64,000 nucleotides of DNA from Floccularia luteovirens (lineage: Eukaryota > Basidiomycota > Agaricomycetes > Agaricales > Squamanitaceae): contig VSJF01000003.1 in NCBI GenBank assembly GCA_009739215.1, positions 1,612,001-1,676,000 on the forward strand, in the 5' to 3' direction. Numbering within the stretch: position 1 is the stretch's first letter; each line of letters begins with the position of its first letter. Below the pieces are notes generated by a model. That model was not told where the DNA came from, made no database searches, and worked only from the letters and a program-made list of their open reading frames with translations. A program made the translations under genes and the position numbers. Below are positions 1 through 13,361 of the stretch, one piece after another.

Positions 1-819
1 CAGAGAAAACACTTTCAGTATTATTTATTTTAGGATTAGCAGAGTTGATAAAGTTTCCATCAGCAACGTTCCAGCCTTCTGCACACTCGAATTGCATCTT
101 CTCGAAACAAATTGAATCTGGAGTAAGGTTTTGAATATGCACTTCCAAGAATATTTTATCTCGTTCTGCTGGATTCAAGAATGCAGATGGGGATTTAGGA
201 ACATGAACTTTTGTTTTCACAGAGAGGGGGTTAGCAACCTGTTAAAAAAGAATGTTAGTTGAACGTCACGGTGGATTACAATGGAGGAGGAATTTAATTA
301 TTTACTCACGACAAACTTGTAAAACTTTCGAAATGTCATTAGGTTTATATCACTAGAATCCTCGGACGCTCCAGGAATAGGACGAGCGTTTTGGGGTAAT
401 CGATATGTAACCGTGCACGCCAGGACGTGTTGCCCAAGTTCCTTGATTTCATGATGAACGACAGTCTCAAGAGTGCCCCCAACACCGAGACGGGGGTTGT
501 GATCAGTGCCACCCAACTCGGCAAGCGTAACCTTTGTCGTAGCAGTCTGCATTTCCATCTTCAAATGGACATCCTCGATATCTACTCTCACTTCATTGTT
601 CGCAGATAAACAACTAGAAAAGGTTTCGCCGAGTTGGATGAACCCGAATGCAGCTGGGAGCATCAAAATCTCTGTTGCATGGGTTAGATCGCGCAGAGTT
701 TTGGGGTGACCTTGGAGGGGTTTGGAGCCCTGGAGAGAGAGAAGGGATGCAGAGGAATGAGCCTAGAGACGAAACAGAAGGGTAAGTGTGTGGTAGGGAT
801 GGGAGAGAGGACATGTCAT
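1..819 (-). CDS. TRAPP complex subunit TRAPPC13 (DUF974), partial at left edge
   Basis: This is the N-terminal part of a TRAPPC13 homologue, a subunit of the TRAPP tethering complex that acts in ER-Golgi and Golgi traffic. The conserved block LGETFSSCLSANNE, followed by a beta-rich stretch (VDIEDVHLKMEMQTATTKVTLAELGG), matches the family hallmark LGETFSSYISVHN. A second exon (about 1-240) continues with NPLSVKTKVHVPKS and FLEVHIQNLTPDSICFEKM, again typical, and the gene runs off the window at position 1. An intron of about 60 nt lies near 241-306. The first exon is uncertain. The conserved frame is open back to about 760 and then meets a TAG, so a small upstream exon starting near 819 (ATGACATGT) is likely but its splice was not resolved. 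Confidence 0.8.
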
Positions 820-1058
820 CTCACTGAGAAGGAGGGAGAGCTAGAGTAAAATGGCTGCCATGCACTAGCGAGACTGGGTCGCTGCACGAAATCAGGCGCA
901 AGTATTGAGGACGGTTGGATAACATACAGAGACACGCATAACTTTAAGAGACACAAGATGTGCTGGACCGTCTGCACCTGCCATGTTCTTACAATCGTTG
1001 TCGTCGGTGTAAATGTTTTGTTTAAAGTTATTTATTATTACACATAAAATACATATTA

Positions 1059-4000
1059 TCATCCTCCGTCAGCCAAAACCCGTTTCAACTCCAAATTCTT
1101 CTTCTGCAATCCCTCCAACTTGCGTTGGGCAGCTCCCATTTTCCTCATTACAAACTTTGCACGTTGATCGCAGGCGCCACGCCCTCCTAGTCCTAGCCAG
1201 CTGCGCGGTTCTGCCGTAGACACCGTGACTAGCTGTCCGAGCTCTTCTTCGCAGCTGCGCACCGTAGCTTCTGCACGTGCGATCTGTTTTTCATTGGCAA
1301 GTAAATTTTGCGTTGCTGCAAATATTGGATCTGTGTTTCCGCGTCAAAGGGTTGAATGTTCCGAAAGAACAGGGGCATACCATCTACTAGCCGTTGGAAT
1401 ACCCATCGCAGTACAGGTTTTCCTGGCCTTACAGTGGATGGGCGACCTATGAAATAGATCAAGTTAGAATAGAGGTCATTTCAAAGAAAAAGAAAGTCAT
1501 ACCATCAACAGTAATGATAGTGATCAGCTCAGCATTTTCCATGGCCCGCAGAGCTGTCTCATCACCACCAAATGGTTGCTCTAAAAGCACGTCGTAATAC
1601 GGAGCTTCTGACGCCTTTGCGAGGAGACGAATTACACTCCATGCTTGGTCTCTTGCCCACGGCAGTCCACGGGCGTCGTCTGCATCATCACCAAATGCAT
1701 TTTTCCGCAGTTCACTTACGCCACGCTGGATGATGTCTTCTACAGCTTCTGCGACACCTTGGCCACTGCGTACCCTGTGAATGAGCTAAAAGTAAAAAAA
1801 AAATATTAGCAAGGATACTGTATGGGAAAAGATAGACAGATACGCTTTCGAGGTCGCTTGCACGTCCACCAAGGCGTTGGAGTTGTTCTGTTTCTGTCGA
1901 TGAGAAACCAACATCAACGCCAGCATCATGTAGCTTTTGTTTCACAAATGACATCGAACTCGACGCATCCGCATCACTCAATGCTATTGAGGCAAGAGAT
2001 CGTGATGGGAAGGCTTCAGAAAAAAAAATCAGAGAACATATCAATAGCGCCACCAGGACTCGGGAATACCTTTTGATAGTCGCTTGCTGTCCTCACGATT
2101 ATCACTTATAACAATGACATGTGCAATCTGTGATATGGTGAGACACGAAGACAACGCAGTAGAGACCAAACACGAGCCTGATTTTCCGCTAAATCTGCTG
2201 CCCATTGTGCGAGAACGGTTAACAGCTCTTCACGTCTAGCTCCACCCAGTTTTGCAGAAAAGTTTCGAATGATAACTATGGGCAACGCCTGGACGTTTTC
2301 CACATCATTTTTTGACTTACGTCGGGTTGTATCGCTCCCTTCATATTTTTCATTGTACACCTCAAGTGAGTCGTCGGACTCAAAAAGCTCATCGCCAACG
2401 CCCAGTTCACACATCACACCGTTTCCAGCGACACAATCGAGCCGACCATCATGCCAAGAACCGTTACGTATGCGTTGACGCAGGTGTTCTTCATCAATTA
2501 GTCGGGCTGCTTCTTGCTGCTCTGCTGCTTGCTGACGTCTAGAGTGAGAAATGTGTTTGTTGGTAACGCCCTTGAGTGCCACGGTGACTGCAACAAGGAT
2601 TTGACGCAGCTGATCTGAAAGCGAACTACTAACACCGGCTATGAAACGTGTGAGATCTGAGGAAGCATACAAAGGGAAGTATATATACCTTTCTGTCCAA
2701 TTAGACCCACACTCGCTAGATCTATCAAAGAGTTGAGAGAATTAAGGAAAGAAAATACAGGCCAATATCCTGTCTGTGCGGCGAGTATGGAAACAATTTG
2801 AGAATCTGAAGTTGCTTTGCAGAGCTCGCGGCAGTCAATGATCATTGTGCTCCTGTAAAGGGATGAGATTATAGCACAATTGGCACAAAGGATATTTGCC
2901 TTCCAACTTCCGTCAGGACTTCATTGAGCATGGAGGTCTTCCCGCTACCCTGAGGCCCATGAATAAATGCAATTGTGGCTGATGGCAAATGAGGAGGAGA
3001 TTTAGGGACGATAATTAAATACGTACCTGGCGTATCCCTGAGGTAGTCCTCTATTGCAGCGGCAGCATCCTTTCGTTCCTTCCAGACACTATGCACTTGA
3101 TTGTCCTCGTTTGTTGAATCAACAGAAACCGAAGACAAGCGATCGACAGTGTTGGTACGAAGCCATTGATAGAATTTGAACTCTGGAGTGGATGAGACGT
3201 GTGCGGAAAAGAAGGGGGGAAAGGAAATACCGCGATAATCAAACCAGTCCAACATTTTTGCTTCAATCATTAATGAGCGAACAGGGTCAAAAATCTGTAG
3301 AGAATAAGTTTAATTGAAATGTATGCGGTTTTAACGCACGGTGTATGTAAGAGTTCCGATGAGAAATGCGATAATAGGAACCACAATTTTTGGATGTGAA
3401 GACATCCAGTCGCGAACTGCGTGTGCTTGAATGGGTCGCTGGTAGGAGAGACGGAGACGGGTGGGAGTGGTTGGGTCTTGGTGGAAAGTAAAGCCGTGGA
3501 CTACATTACGGGCGACGGTTGCAGCACGAAGGTTGTCGAAAGTGACAGTTGAGCTACGCAGAGTGCCAGAAGGGACGGGAGTGGGGGGTGTAATGTCTTT
3601 GATGCGGCCATATGGCTGGGAGTGGGAAGTGAATAAAAGAAGTAGGAAGGAAGGAAAGGAGGCATACGCGAAAGAGATCATAGAGAGATTGTTCTTGAAG
3701 GTCAGGGCCATCAAAAGCAACTTTGAGAATAGGAAATGGAAAACGGTTCATATCCTAACGAGATGAGTATAGAACGGAAGAGTTGTTGGGTCTAGACATA
3801 CTTCCATCCATGGAGATCCTTTAACCAGCCAGATGTTTGCAGAGCCAAGACCAGTCCATGAGCGAAGAGGGTTGTTTTTTGTGTGTTGTTCAAGGGAATG
3901 AGTAATATCGTGAAGAGCATTTTCGTCACTAGAGTAAGAGAAACGGACAAAGACACCACCATCCTTGTGAGATGGCTGGAGAGAGACGATGGAAAAGTTG

Positions 4001-4189
4001 TGTGAGTTGAGAGTGGAGAGACGGGATTGGAGGGAGGAGATGACGTGCTCTGAGCGGAAGAGAGCAAAGAGATAGCGAGGACTGTGAAAGGTGAGTATAT
4101 GCGTTATATAGAATGAGATTGACGTACTCCCAACGAGCGAACTGGACTGGAAAGACGCTGTCTACGAATAGCCAGTGATGAGCGAGCAT
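1059..4189 (-). CDS. YME2: Mitochondrial escape protein 2 (Yme2), inner-membrane RRM/ATPase protein
   Basis: Yme2 is an integral mitochondrial inner-membrane protein that affects mtDNA escape and nucleoid structure. Reading through the introns gives the full family layout. It starts with AHHWLFVDSVFPVQFARWD and a conserved KDGGVFVRFSY block, then an RRM-like domain (FPFPILKVAFDGPD, SLYDLFR, PYGRIKDI). A single membrane helix follows (KIVVPIIAFLIGTLTYT), then IFDPVRSLMIEAKMLDWFDYR, a Walker A motif GPQGSGKTS, and the signature GYWPVFSFLNSLNSLIDLAS. The end is a coiled-coil tail (NEKQIARAEATVRSCEEEL) reaching a TGA at 1059. Example introns begin GTATGC near 1388 and GTATGCC near 3665. The start is uncertain. 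ATG at 4189 directly precedes the first conserved block, while ATG at 4279 would add 30 residues but overlap the divergent nucleoporin gene. A cleavable presequence is not obvious with either start. Confidence 0.92.
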
Positions 4190-4268
4190 GATTGAAAGGT
4201 GTGTGACCAAGTGTGACAGTTTATTAAGAGTCGTTTGCTCTTCGCGGTGGTCGTTCGAACTGACTCGG

Positions 4269-7200
4269 ATGGCGCACACACACTCGTCTCACAAACGTCG
4301 TCCTATTACTCGTTCAGCTTCTCTCCTAGGCTCTATCAAGCAGCTCGTTACCGCTCCCTTTCACTGGCTCGCTACTCCAGACGACCACATCAACGACAAC
4401 AACAAACGTCCTCGTTCTCCAAGTCCTCGCCATGATCTCAATGATCCTCCTCTCCACCAATCCCCACCTCGCTCCAAGAAGCTCAGACTCGACACTCCTC
4501 CGTCTGTCCCTCCGCACACCCTCTCTCCGATCCCCCGACAGTCGTCCCTCTCAAGGACAATGTCCATCGATCCTCCTCCCCGCGTCCTCGCCCGTGGTCA
4601 CTCACTCAATCCCATCACTAATGCCACCACCACCTCTCGGGATTTGTCCATGCCACCTTCAATCCCTCTGTCGGCCCGCCCCTCCTTCCGCATGCGCACC
4701 ATGACTCCACAACCTTCTCCTGCACTCCGTGACCGCTCAGAGCCACCACCTCTCACTTCTCTCCTTTCCAATCCTGTTTTCGTTCATGGACCTCCTCCCC
4801 ATCAGACACAACATCTCTCCAGGCAAGACTCGGCTACCACTCTTGGTTCCCTTGTCGAATCTGTCAGAAGGGTGTGTTGACTTTTTTTCATCCAAATTTT
4901 CTCATCTCATCATTTCTAGACCCAGTCTCCCGTCCGTCGTCATAGCTCTCTTCTCTTTGGTTCTACTTCTACTCATGACTTAAAGACCAGTATGCCTTGA
5001 TATTCTTCTTCCATGTTACACCCTAATCTTTCCTATTAGCTTCGTCACAACTTACCCCCGCACAAAAGGCCTTGCACGAGCTCGAGGTCTACAAGACTCC
5101 TCTCTTACCCACTCGCATACGCTCCACAAACTCTGCCTCTTCTTCTGTTACAGCTTCAGCTGGCATTCCTGATATGTTCAAGTCCCGTCGTGCAAAGAAT
5201 CTCGTTCTCATGCACGACGATAGACGGGCTGATTCCCTTACATCTAGTCTCACGAAATCTCCTGCTAATAACACCAAACCTTATGCAGGCGAGGGTGGTA
5301 TGAAAAAACTTCTTGCCCGTCGCAAACTCGAGGAGGAGGAACATAAACAGGCTGATACCCCAGACAACCATGATGATGATGCAATGGATGACGGTCAGAA
5401 TCCAGTCGAAATTGCTATTACTGCACCGAGTTCCATTCCAGCTGATCCACCGCCAAAACCAGACTGGTTTGCTACATCGACTCCTGCATCCTCGACAACC
5501 TCTGGTTCCTCCCTTCGTGTTGGGCGGACAAAGTCCTCAAGGAATCATATTGCACGTCCCCAGAAGAACAGGTTTTCCGCTGTTTATGAGGATGATGGAG
5601 AGTTGGATGTAGATGATGCAATGGGTGGTGATGAGGCCACGCGAAAGAAAGAGCTTGAAGAGCTTGAAAATGCAGCGAGCAAGGCACCTGCGTTCAATAT
5701 CCCTGTAGATTTCACCTTTGCTCCAAAGGAAGTGAGTGAATCTCCGAATCGTCGTTAAACATCGAATTAAATATCCACATTCCAGCCGATCCAACATGAC
5801 CTTACCATAGCCAAGGAGCCGCCGATCACGTCCTTACCATTTTCCTTTGCCAAACCTGCCGTTACTCCCGTGACAGTCCCAGCTCCTGCCACCGAATCGA
5901 CAGCACAACATGCAATATCAGCGACACAACTTCCAGGTAGTCCCCCCAAAATCGAGCCACCGCTCACTGCAAACAAAGGCGGGATTCCGAACTTCTTTGC
6001 CGGCTCTGCTCTACTTGCCAAGACCACCACAAATAATTTGTTTCCAGATTCTAGCATGATCCCCAAAATTTCAATCACCGCCGAAGGATCAAAGCCGCCG
6101 CCACCCGTACATTCTGTTCCGTCCGAGTCAGTACGGGATGCTGGAAATTCATTGTGGGATGGTAATAAAGAGGACACGGGTAAAAACCAAATCAGCGAGA
6201 CTTCTGCTTTTTTGCCTGACCAGTCGATGACCAACCACAATGTATCTGGACCTTCGAAACCTGTTGACTCACCTTTCTCACTGGGCAGACCTGCGGAATC
6301 CGCATTTTCATTTGCGCAGCCCTCTGAGTCGTCAAATAAACCAGCTGAATCAAATTTCTCCTTTCCAAAGCCCACAGAGTTGTCAAACAACCGTTCTGCT
6401 CCTGCCTTTTCATTTGGCAAGCCCGCAGAAACCGCCTTCGCCTTTGGCAAGCCTGCTGAAGCCACGGACAAACCAAGTGGTTCTGCATTTAGTTTCAGCC
6501 CTGCACCTGGTAATGACACCAATGAAGGGTCGTCAAGCAAAGATAAACCAACCCCTGGCTTTACTTTTTGTGGTTCCAGTGAAAGTGTCCAGCTAAAATC
6601 AACTATTATTGGAGATAGTGAAAGTGCTAAAGCGCCGCAAACTGCGTTATTTGGAGGTACTGATTCAAAGTCGGTATTTGGAAACAACAGTGGCCAAAAG
6701 TCAAGCAAACTTTTCGGAAGTGATAATTCATCTGCGCCAACCCAGGCTCAAAATACGACAGGACTATTTGGCAGTGATTCATCAAAGTTACCTTCGCTTT
6801 CTCCCGTGCCATTCTCGTTTGGACGACCTGCTACCACAGAAGCACCCAAACAGATCTTTAGTACCGGAAAGCCCGTCAACTCAACGGTAGAAGCACCAAA
6901 GCCGTTACTCGGTGGCGGCGGTTTTTCGTTTGGTGCAGATAAAGAAAAACCAACACACTCTCTTGGTAGTTCATCGACGCCTGCCCCTGCTGAAAACAAA
7001 ACCCCCATCTTCAGTTTTGGTTCCTCTCCAGCGCCTCTGACAAATTCTGCTGCCCCCGCAGGTCCTCTGGCATTCTCTTTCAGTGGTGGCGGAAGTTCCG
7101 CAACGGATGTTTCCAGTAAACCTTTCAGTTTTGGAACTCCCACAACTGTAGTACCTGACGATAGACCTGTAACACCCCCAAAGAATGTTGACCAGGATCG

Positions 7201-7939
7201 TATGGAAGAGAGCCCAACTCGGGAGTTGCAGCCGATAAAGCCACCCCCTCTTGCCTTTTCCTTCAGTGCTCCTACGCCGACTACTGGATTAGGAGTTAGC
7301 TCTCCTTCTCAAACTACATCGCCTTTCCTGTTTGGCGGATCTTCCCCGCAGCCGTCGAATCCATTTGCGTCCAAAGATGTTAAGCCTCCCGAGATAAAAT
7401 CATTTAGTGGATTTGGTGCAACAAATATCAATACTGCATCTACTACAGGTGGATTCACATTTGGTGCGAACAAGACCGAACCACAGCCGCCTTCCACTGC
7501 TAGCTCTTTTTCATTCTCCACCACACCCACAACCACCGCACCAGCTTTCTCTTTTGGCACGCCGAGCAGTAGCAACAATACCTCTGGATTCGGGAACACA
7601 TTGTCCGCACCAAGCAGCCCATCCACGTTCAATCAATCGTCACCTTTTTCATTTGGAGCTCAGTCTTCTGCGGCACAACCGCAAGCAACGAGTAACCCAT
7701 TTGCGTTTGGTTCGCAACCTGCGTCACCTGCAAGTGTTGATACGACGTTGCCTGGGCCGGGGACAAATGCATTTGGACAGACACCGTCGTCACCTTTTAG
7801 TGCGCCAACGCAACTTGCGCCGTCGACATCTTCGGGTGGAACTTTATTTACCATTGGGGCTCCGCCGATACAGAGTCCTGCTAGTGGCGGGGCACGACAG
7901 ATACGAAAGATGCCGACAAGGAGAGGAGGTAAACGCTAA
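4269..7939 (+). CDS. FG-repeat nucleoporin (Nup1/Nup153-like layout)
   Basis: This is an FG-nucleoporin, a component of the nuclear pore that binds import receptors through FG repeats. There are four exons. The first encodes a basic, serine/proline-rich N-terminus (MAHTHSSHKRRPITRS). A small exon near 4920 holds SPVRRHSSLLFG. The third starts near 5039 (SSQLTPAQKALHELEVYKTPLLPTR) and contains an acidic and coiled stretch. The long last exon (about 5786-7939) carries dozens of FSFG, FAFG, FTFG and SxFG repeats and ends in a basic tail (RKMPTRRGGKR). The motif FNIPVDFTFAPKE just before the FG region, the basic ends and the absence of a beta-propeller or coiled Nup98/Nup62 domain resemble yeast Nup1, S. 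pombe Nup124 and animal Nup153, which sit in the nuclear basket. The exact orthologue is not decided. It is transcribed divergently from YME2. Confidence 0.85.
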
Positions 7940-8602
7940 TCAGAGCAGCCATAACATCCCTACTTGTATTTCTTTCTTTTTGTTTTCTTCCTTTTCTTTC
8001 AATTTTGCAATGCTCCAGAGGGAGCCACCAATTCCAGCGTCACACATTATACAGGGCTTTTTTTGTTCATACCTTCTCTCCAAATCGTCTTTTTTTGACG
8101 TATTTATTCTGCGCTTTCCCAAAGTTCCTCGCCACAAGACAGATACCGTGGCTTTAAAACGAATCTGACTTCAAACCCCTTCGATATGACAGCATGCCCC
8201 CAAAGGACACGCTGAAAAGAACCAACCGCAACTATGAAACGATCTCTCGCCATAACCCCATAACTTGTGAGGATAGTCCCTCACACAGCTAATTCCACCT
8301 CTCGACGCATATTTTTTTTTTTCGCTTACAACAAAAACTGGGGTTTTTAGTCTCGTCAAAACATGTTTTCTTTTTGCCTTAAGCAACTATCACGCCCGGA
8401 TTTTGATATCTTAACATACACCCCTTCCAACCCTCCAAAGGAGGCGAGGAGATTCACTACATTTGGCGGCTCAAGGCCGTATTGTTATACTAGGTGGTCT
8501 AGCTATAGTTACTAGTTGCATTTGTTGTTTCATGTTTCATGTTTCATGATGTCATTAGTGGTGATATGATATTCATCCCTGCAAATCTCATTTCCTCCGC
8601 AA
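7940..8602. other. Intergenic region
   Basis: There is no gene here. The stretch is T-rich downstream of the nucleoporin stop and probably holds its 3' untranslated region. Three tandem copies of the 7-mer TTTCATG lie near 8530-8551, just ahead of the next start codon. Nothing else is recognisable. Confidence 0.6.
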
Positions 8603-9565
8603 ATGTTAAACACTACAATGTTTGAAGAAACAGTTTCTACTTCTCGAGATGCCTTCCTTTCATATGCTTGGCTATATCCCATTCGGGGAATCGTGTACTT
8701 TGCTACTCACCCAAAGTTGTACCGAGAAGCTGCTCCAGCGTTGGTAAAAGGGCTGCTAGTTTCAGTTGGAATCACAGGAGGCCTTTTCTTTTTCACTTAT
8801 ATGCCCCAAGTCGCGCTGTGTGCGCCATTCACTGGACCCCTGGCTTTTGTTGCCGCCGCGGCGATGGTGTTTGCAGAGGCGTATGTTGTTATACGGATTG
8901 TGGCAGGAGAATTATTTGGGGCCGGCATTCGGGATGCTTTATGTGAGTTTCTACAAAGCGTGGACATACCATTGGTCTGATGTATGCACTTGGGGGTAGT
9001 CGATGCTGTAATGGTGCAACAGGGAAATGAAGCCCTAGTTTCGCGTGCAAGGCGGACCCAAGGAGGCACTAGCAGTGGAACTAGCGTTGAGAAGGTGGTG
9101 AATGCCATAAGGAAGCCGTTTGGTTTGTTAAGTAAAGAAGGGATGTTGAGATATGTCTTGTCGCTCCCGCTTAACGTAATTCCTGGTGTTGGTACGGCCA
9201 TGTTTTTGGTTTACAACGGTGCGTGTTTAATTCCAATAAACGAATTCCGAGGGATGGAAGGTGACACTTCGGTTGTTATGTAGGTTTCAATGCTGGAATT
9301 GGGTACCATGCACGGTATTTCCAGTTAAAGGAGTTCGATAGGACGAAGAGAGTGGCATTTGCTGAGCAGCATCGTGGAGCATATACTGGGTGAGTTTTGC
9401 GTTGCTTTCACATAAAATATGGATTGAACTACTGCTAGGTTTGGAGCAACATCGCTGGCGTTGGGATTGGTGCCGTTTATAGGATTGGTTTTTACGTTTA
9501 CATCAAGTGTAGGTGCAGCACTGTGGGCGAGCGAGATAGAGAAAGGGAGAGATTACGTACGATGA
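8603..9565 (+). CDS. EI24-like multi-pass membrane protein (RRT8/LDS family)
   Basis: This is a predicted polytopic membrane protein of the EI24-domain group that includes yeast Rrt8/Lds1/Lds2, proteins of spore wall and lipid droplets. Four exons join cleanly. Exon 1 contains YPIRGIVYFATHPKLYREAAPALVKGLL and two hydrophobic helices. Exon 2 begins after the TAG at 8999 (FDAVMVQQGNEALV) and ends at YVLSLPLNVIPGVGTAMFLVYNG. Exon 3 has the family motif GIGYHARYFQLKEFD. Exon 4 (about 9440-9565) is a final membrane segment (LALGLVPFIGLVFTFTSSVGAA). Introns lie at about 8948-8999, 9217-9283 and 9391-9439. The motif order (HPxLY, LNxIPxxG, HxRYFxLK) is the reason for the family call; the biochemical role is unknown. 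The start at 8603 is the first ATG, with another at 8618. Confidence 0.8.
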
Positions 9566-9680
9566 TATGTTACATAATTCTAAGAACGGGAGTGTAGCTA
9601 GTCCCTTTCGTAATAACTTGAATAACTTGTTGCTCCAGCAACAAACGACGCTTTTCGTCTTGTCGCATTCTTTCTCATAC

Positions 9681-12600
9681 ATGGATAACTCGGAGCGCAA
9701 AGAACTCGAAGCATTTATCAATTTCTTTGCTACTTTCAAACTTACACGCCCAGTTACCACTGTCTCCGACCTCAGCGATGGTGCTGCTTTGTTTGAGATC
9801 CTCCAGATAGTGTATCGCACTCTTATCACCTCTGCAACCTCCTGGTGTACTCAATCATCAACTTATTTACAGTGATGCAGATTATTTCCGGACGTCGACA
9901 CGTCCGTCAGCACAACCATCAGACAACTGGGTCCTACGCTTTAGTGCGCTGAAGCGACTTTATCGCCTCATGACCCAGTACTTTGCTGATGTGCTACAGA
10001 AGCCGACTAGCAGTCTTGACGTCCCAGACTTGCAGGCGATGGCAAAGGACCATGACAGGAATGCAGCACTCACGATGTGTAGACTTACGATTGTGATTGG
10101 GGTTCAGTGTGAGAGGAATAAGGGTTTCATTGAGAAGATACAAGGTCTGAGTGAAGCGGATCAACATACCCTTATGAGGGCTATTGAGCGGGTGTGTGGT
10201 ACTTTGCTGTCGTCCCTGGTTTCTGGGAACTCTATTCAATGGAAAGCTGATGGGTGTCATTTCTGACGTTAACTTGCAGGTGATGGCAAAAATTTCAGCG
10301 ATGCCTTCGGACCATGACATTGGTGAGGCTAGCATGACTGAGTGAGTATTTCGTTTTCCTCTCCCGTTGCTTCCCCTTGTGATATATTCAATCGTTACTA
10401 TGAAGGGATGATCATTACTACCGGATTCTATCGGAACGGAGTCAAATCTTCTCAGAAAAAGAGACTTTGGAGAAAGTATATCAGGCGTTGCTGGAAGAAC
10501 ATAGAGCATTGCAAACTTCCCATGATGATATGGCATCCGAAAAGGAAGATGCTCTTGCGCAACTGAGAGAAGTGAAACGGCAAGCTGATACGCGGCGAAG
10601 CGACAAGGTAGATGTTATGATGCGAGCTGAGATTGATCGACTTCGGAGTGAACTGTGAGCCTTCTTTATTGTAGATATGTGTATAACTGATGTAAAGGAG
10701 GGGGTCAGCCAGAAAAGCGAAGATAATTTAGCGATGGCAGAATCTGAGCTTGATAAACATACAAGTCTAGTTACGGACTTGACTCGCAAGATTGATGAAC
10801 TACAAGTCAAGGCTGATGAGGCTGTACGACTGAAGGATCAAGTTGATGAGTGGGTATAATCTATTTCAATGGTATAGTTATACCCTGACAGATGTGGTGG
10901 AATAGGTATCGGCATGCAGCAGACAAACTTCAAAAGACTGAAAATGTAATGGAAAAGTATAAGAAGAAATTGCAGGAAGGAGCAGATCTTCGACAACACG
11001 TCAAGGTGAGATATAATCCCGCTTTAATCTGATGTAGGGTTCCTGAATGACCATCTTTTTCAGACCCTAGAACGTCAGAATGCAGACCTTGTTGATAAGA
11101 ATGCATCACTCGAGGAAGAATACCGCAAGGTTGCAGCTTTCAAGCCTTTAATGGAATCTTACAAGAACCAGATCGCGGATCTAGAGACAAAGAACTCTTC
11201 GCGCACACAAGAAATTGAAACTTTGCGGTTCGAGCTGGATCAGAGTCGGACTAAGTTGCGTATTACTATGGAAGAACGAGCTAAAGATGCAGAAGCACTG
11301 GAACTTTATCAAGAACGCGTCAGCGAGTTGGAGTTACTGTCTCACGCACATTCGCGGAGGGGTAACAAACCGCGTCGCACCGAATCTGGGGAAGAAGAGT
11401 CTAATCAGGATGAGACAAGCGGGCGTGGCTTGATAGAGAACGCAGAAGCTGCAAGTGATGCTGATGGAGATGATCTTCCACAAGGATTAGGAGGCGAACT
11501 CGACGATGCAATCACTGGAACAACAATGACAGATCTCAAGCTCCAGATACGGAAGTTGAAGCGTGAACTAGAAGCGGTGCGTAAGAATGAGGTAGATGCA
11601 AGCCGGGTGTTAGTTCTCGAAAACCTCTTAGAAGACGCGAATAGAATGAAGGCACGCTACGAGGGTGATTACTTAGCAGCTCATCGAGAGAAGTTGTCAT
11701 TGCAGCGAGACCTGGAAGAGATTCGAAATGGCAAGTCGTATGGTGATGGGTCGGTCGTCTTATCCAATGTCCAATATATGATGTTGATAGTTCTTCCTGA
11801 CAGACCTGAAGCTGCAATTGCGCTGCGTCAGCGTCTAAATGAGACGGTCGACCAGTTCGAGGCTTTGAGGAAGCTACATACCGAATTAGAGATTAAGTAT
11901 GAAACGTTGGAAAGGGAACTTACGATTGCAAAATCCGACTGTAAGTGATATTTCTCGTCTTGATATATGACAGAACGGGCCGAACATCCTTTCGATTTCA
12001 GTGACGCTTGTCAACAAGGATCAATTAGATATTCTTGCCAGTTTACGAGAATCTGTCAATGAAGACAAGGTTGGCCTAGAAGCTGAAGTAGACCGCCTCA
12101 AGAAGTTGAACAAGGAGCTAAGCGATAAGAATCGTATGCAATTGGAACAAGTCAATGTATTGTTGCTTGAGAAGGTCAATCTTCAAAGTGAGAGTATTGG
12201 CCATAGGGAGAAGATGCTACAACGGGAACGCGATTTCGGGTATGTTACAATTTCGTTTTGTTGACACTAAAAAACTTGGTTGATGACTATTCCATCCCAG
12301 TGACTTGCGGGCAACTTTGTCAGGTAAAGACTTGCCTGAAGATATCAAGTCGCGACTTTTGGCACTTCATGAGGAGAACGTTAATCTCAAGGAATCTTAC
12401 AAGAGCGCGAGTGAGAAGTTGGTAAAAGCAAAGCAGGTATGCCGATTTTTTTCTCAACCAAGCAACTATGCTGAAAGCAGTTTCATTTCATAGTTCATAA
12501 AAAATCAAGACAAGCTATTCAAAGAGCAGCATGCAACTTCACTGGCGGTAATTCTTTTTCAGAATACATTTATCAAATTTTTTCTGAAGCTTCTTTAACA

Positions 12601-13004
12601 GTCGGGTGCATTCGAGGAAGCAGAAGCAAGCTTCAGATCGCAGATTAAAGTGTTGGAGGAGGATCTTGTGAGACAGAAGGTTTGTCATTCGCCAAATATC
12701 TGCATTAAGACGTCCATGTCCTAACCAATGAAATGTATAGAATTTGATGAAGGAGTCGACGGCACGTTATAGACGTGAACAAGAGCTGATGTTGAGCGCG
12801 ATACATACTATGGGCATGAAGTCTGTGCGTCAGCGAACTAGGTTCTCGACCACAATCCCAACAGTCAGCTTGGCTTCCAGCCCAGAGGACGAAGGTGCTG
12901 TTTTTTTGATCCAATCTAAAGGTAGCGTCGTGTTAAATTCCCTCTTTCCAGACAGGGCCTGTCTTGCAAAGGACCCTGTAATAGTGCTATCGCCAGATCA
13001 CTAG
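9681..13004 (+). CDS. Hook family dynein adaptor
   Basis: Hook proteins link early endosomes to dynein through an N-terminal calponin-like HOOK domain and a long coiled coil. The HOOK domain is encoded by exon 1 (MDNSERKELEAFINFFATFK, SDGAALFEILQIV) and by the next exon (DADYFRTSTRP, DNWVLRFSALKRLYRLMTQYF). Donor GTATCG at 9812 and the acceptor before 9877 join them in frame. From about 10,290 onward roughly ten exons encode heptad-rich coiled coil (for example 11,151-11,943 and 12,001-12,240). The C-terminal part has RREQELMLSAIHTMGM, which matches the conserved Hook tail. A last intron at about 12,892-12,949 leads to a stop at 13,004. An acidic, low-complexity loop (SGEEESNQDETSG) interrupts the coil near 11,390. 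Aspergillus HookA is the closest known functional model. Confidence 0.88.
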
Positions 13005-13361
13005 ATTTTTTCTTGTTTCTCATTCACATACATATATGGTATACAGGAACGCGCATTATTGTATGTACAGTACATTTTCTATACCCTATAATCATTACTT
13101 TTAACATGCCTCTTCATGATCATCCATATCCATACAGATTATTTATTTTCTTACCTACGATTCGAAGGGCTTCGAAAACTAGATTAGAACATGAATCAAC
13201 TACTTTTTTAATGATATCGACTCAATCTATATCGTCACTTTTCATACTCCTATATAAATATACATGCGTGTGATATCTTAACTGAACTTTATAAGTGAGT
13301 CTCCAGTATATCTGCTGATTGATTGGAAGTTGACCCAGCAAAAGGCAAAGGTTATAGCGAT
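13005..13361. other. Intergenic region
   Basis: The 357 bp between the Hook stop and the RtcA start are AT-rich, with short T-runs. No further gene or repeat was found. Confidence 0.5.

Noticed and set aside
5767..6708. Long minus-strand open frame of 313 codons
   Set aside because: It lies opposite the FG-repeat exon of the nucleoporin. The phenylalanine/glycine/serine repeat structure on the plus strand explains the lack of stops on the other strand.
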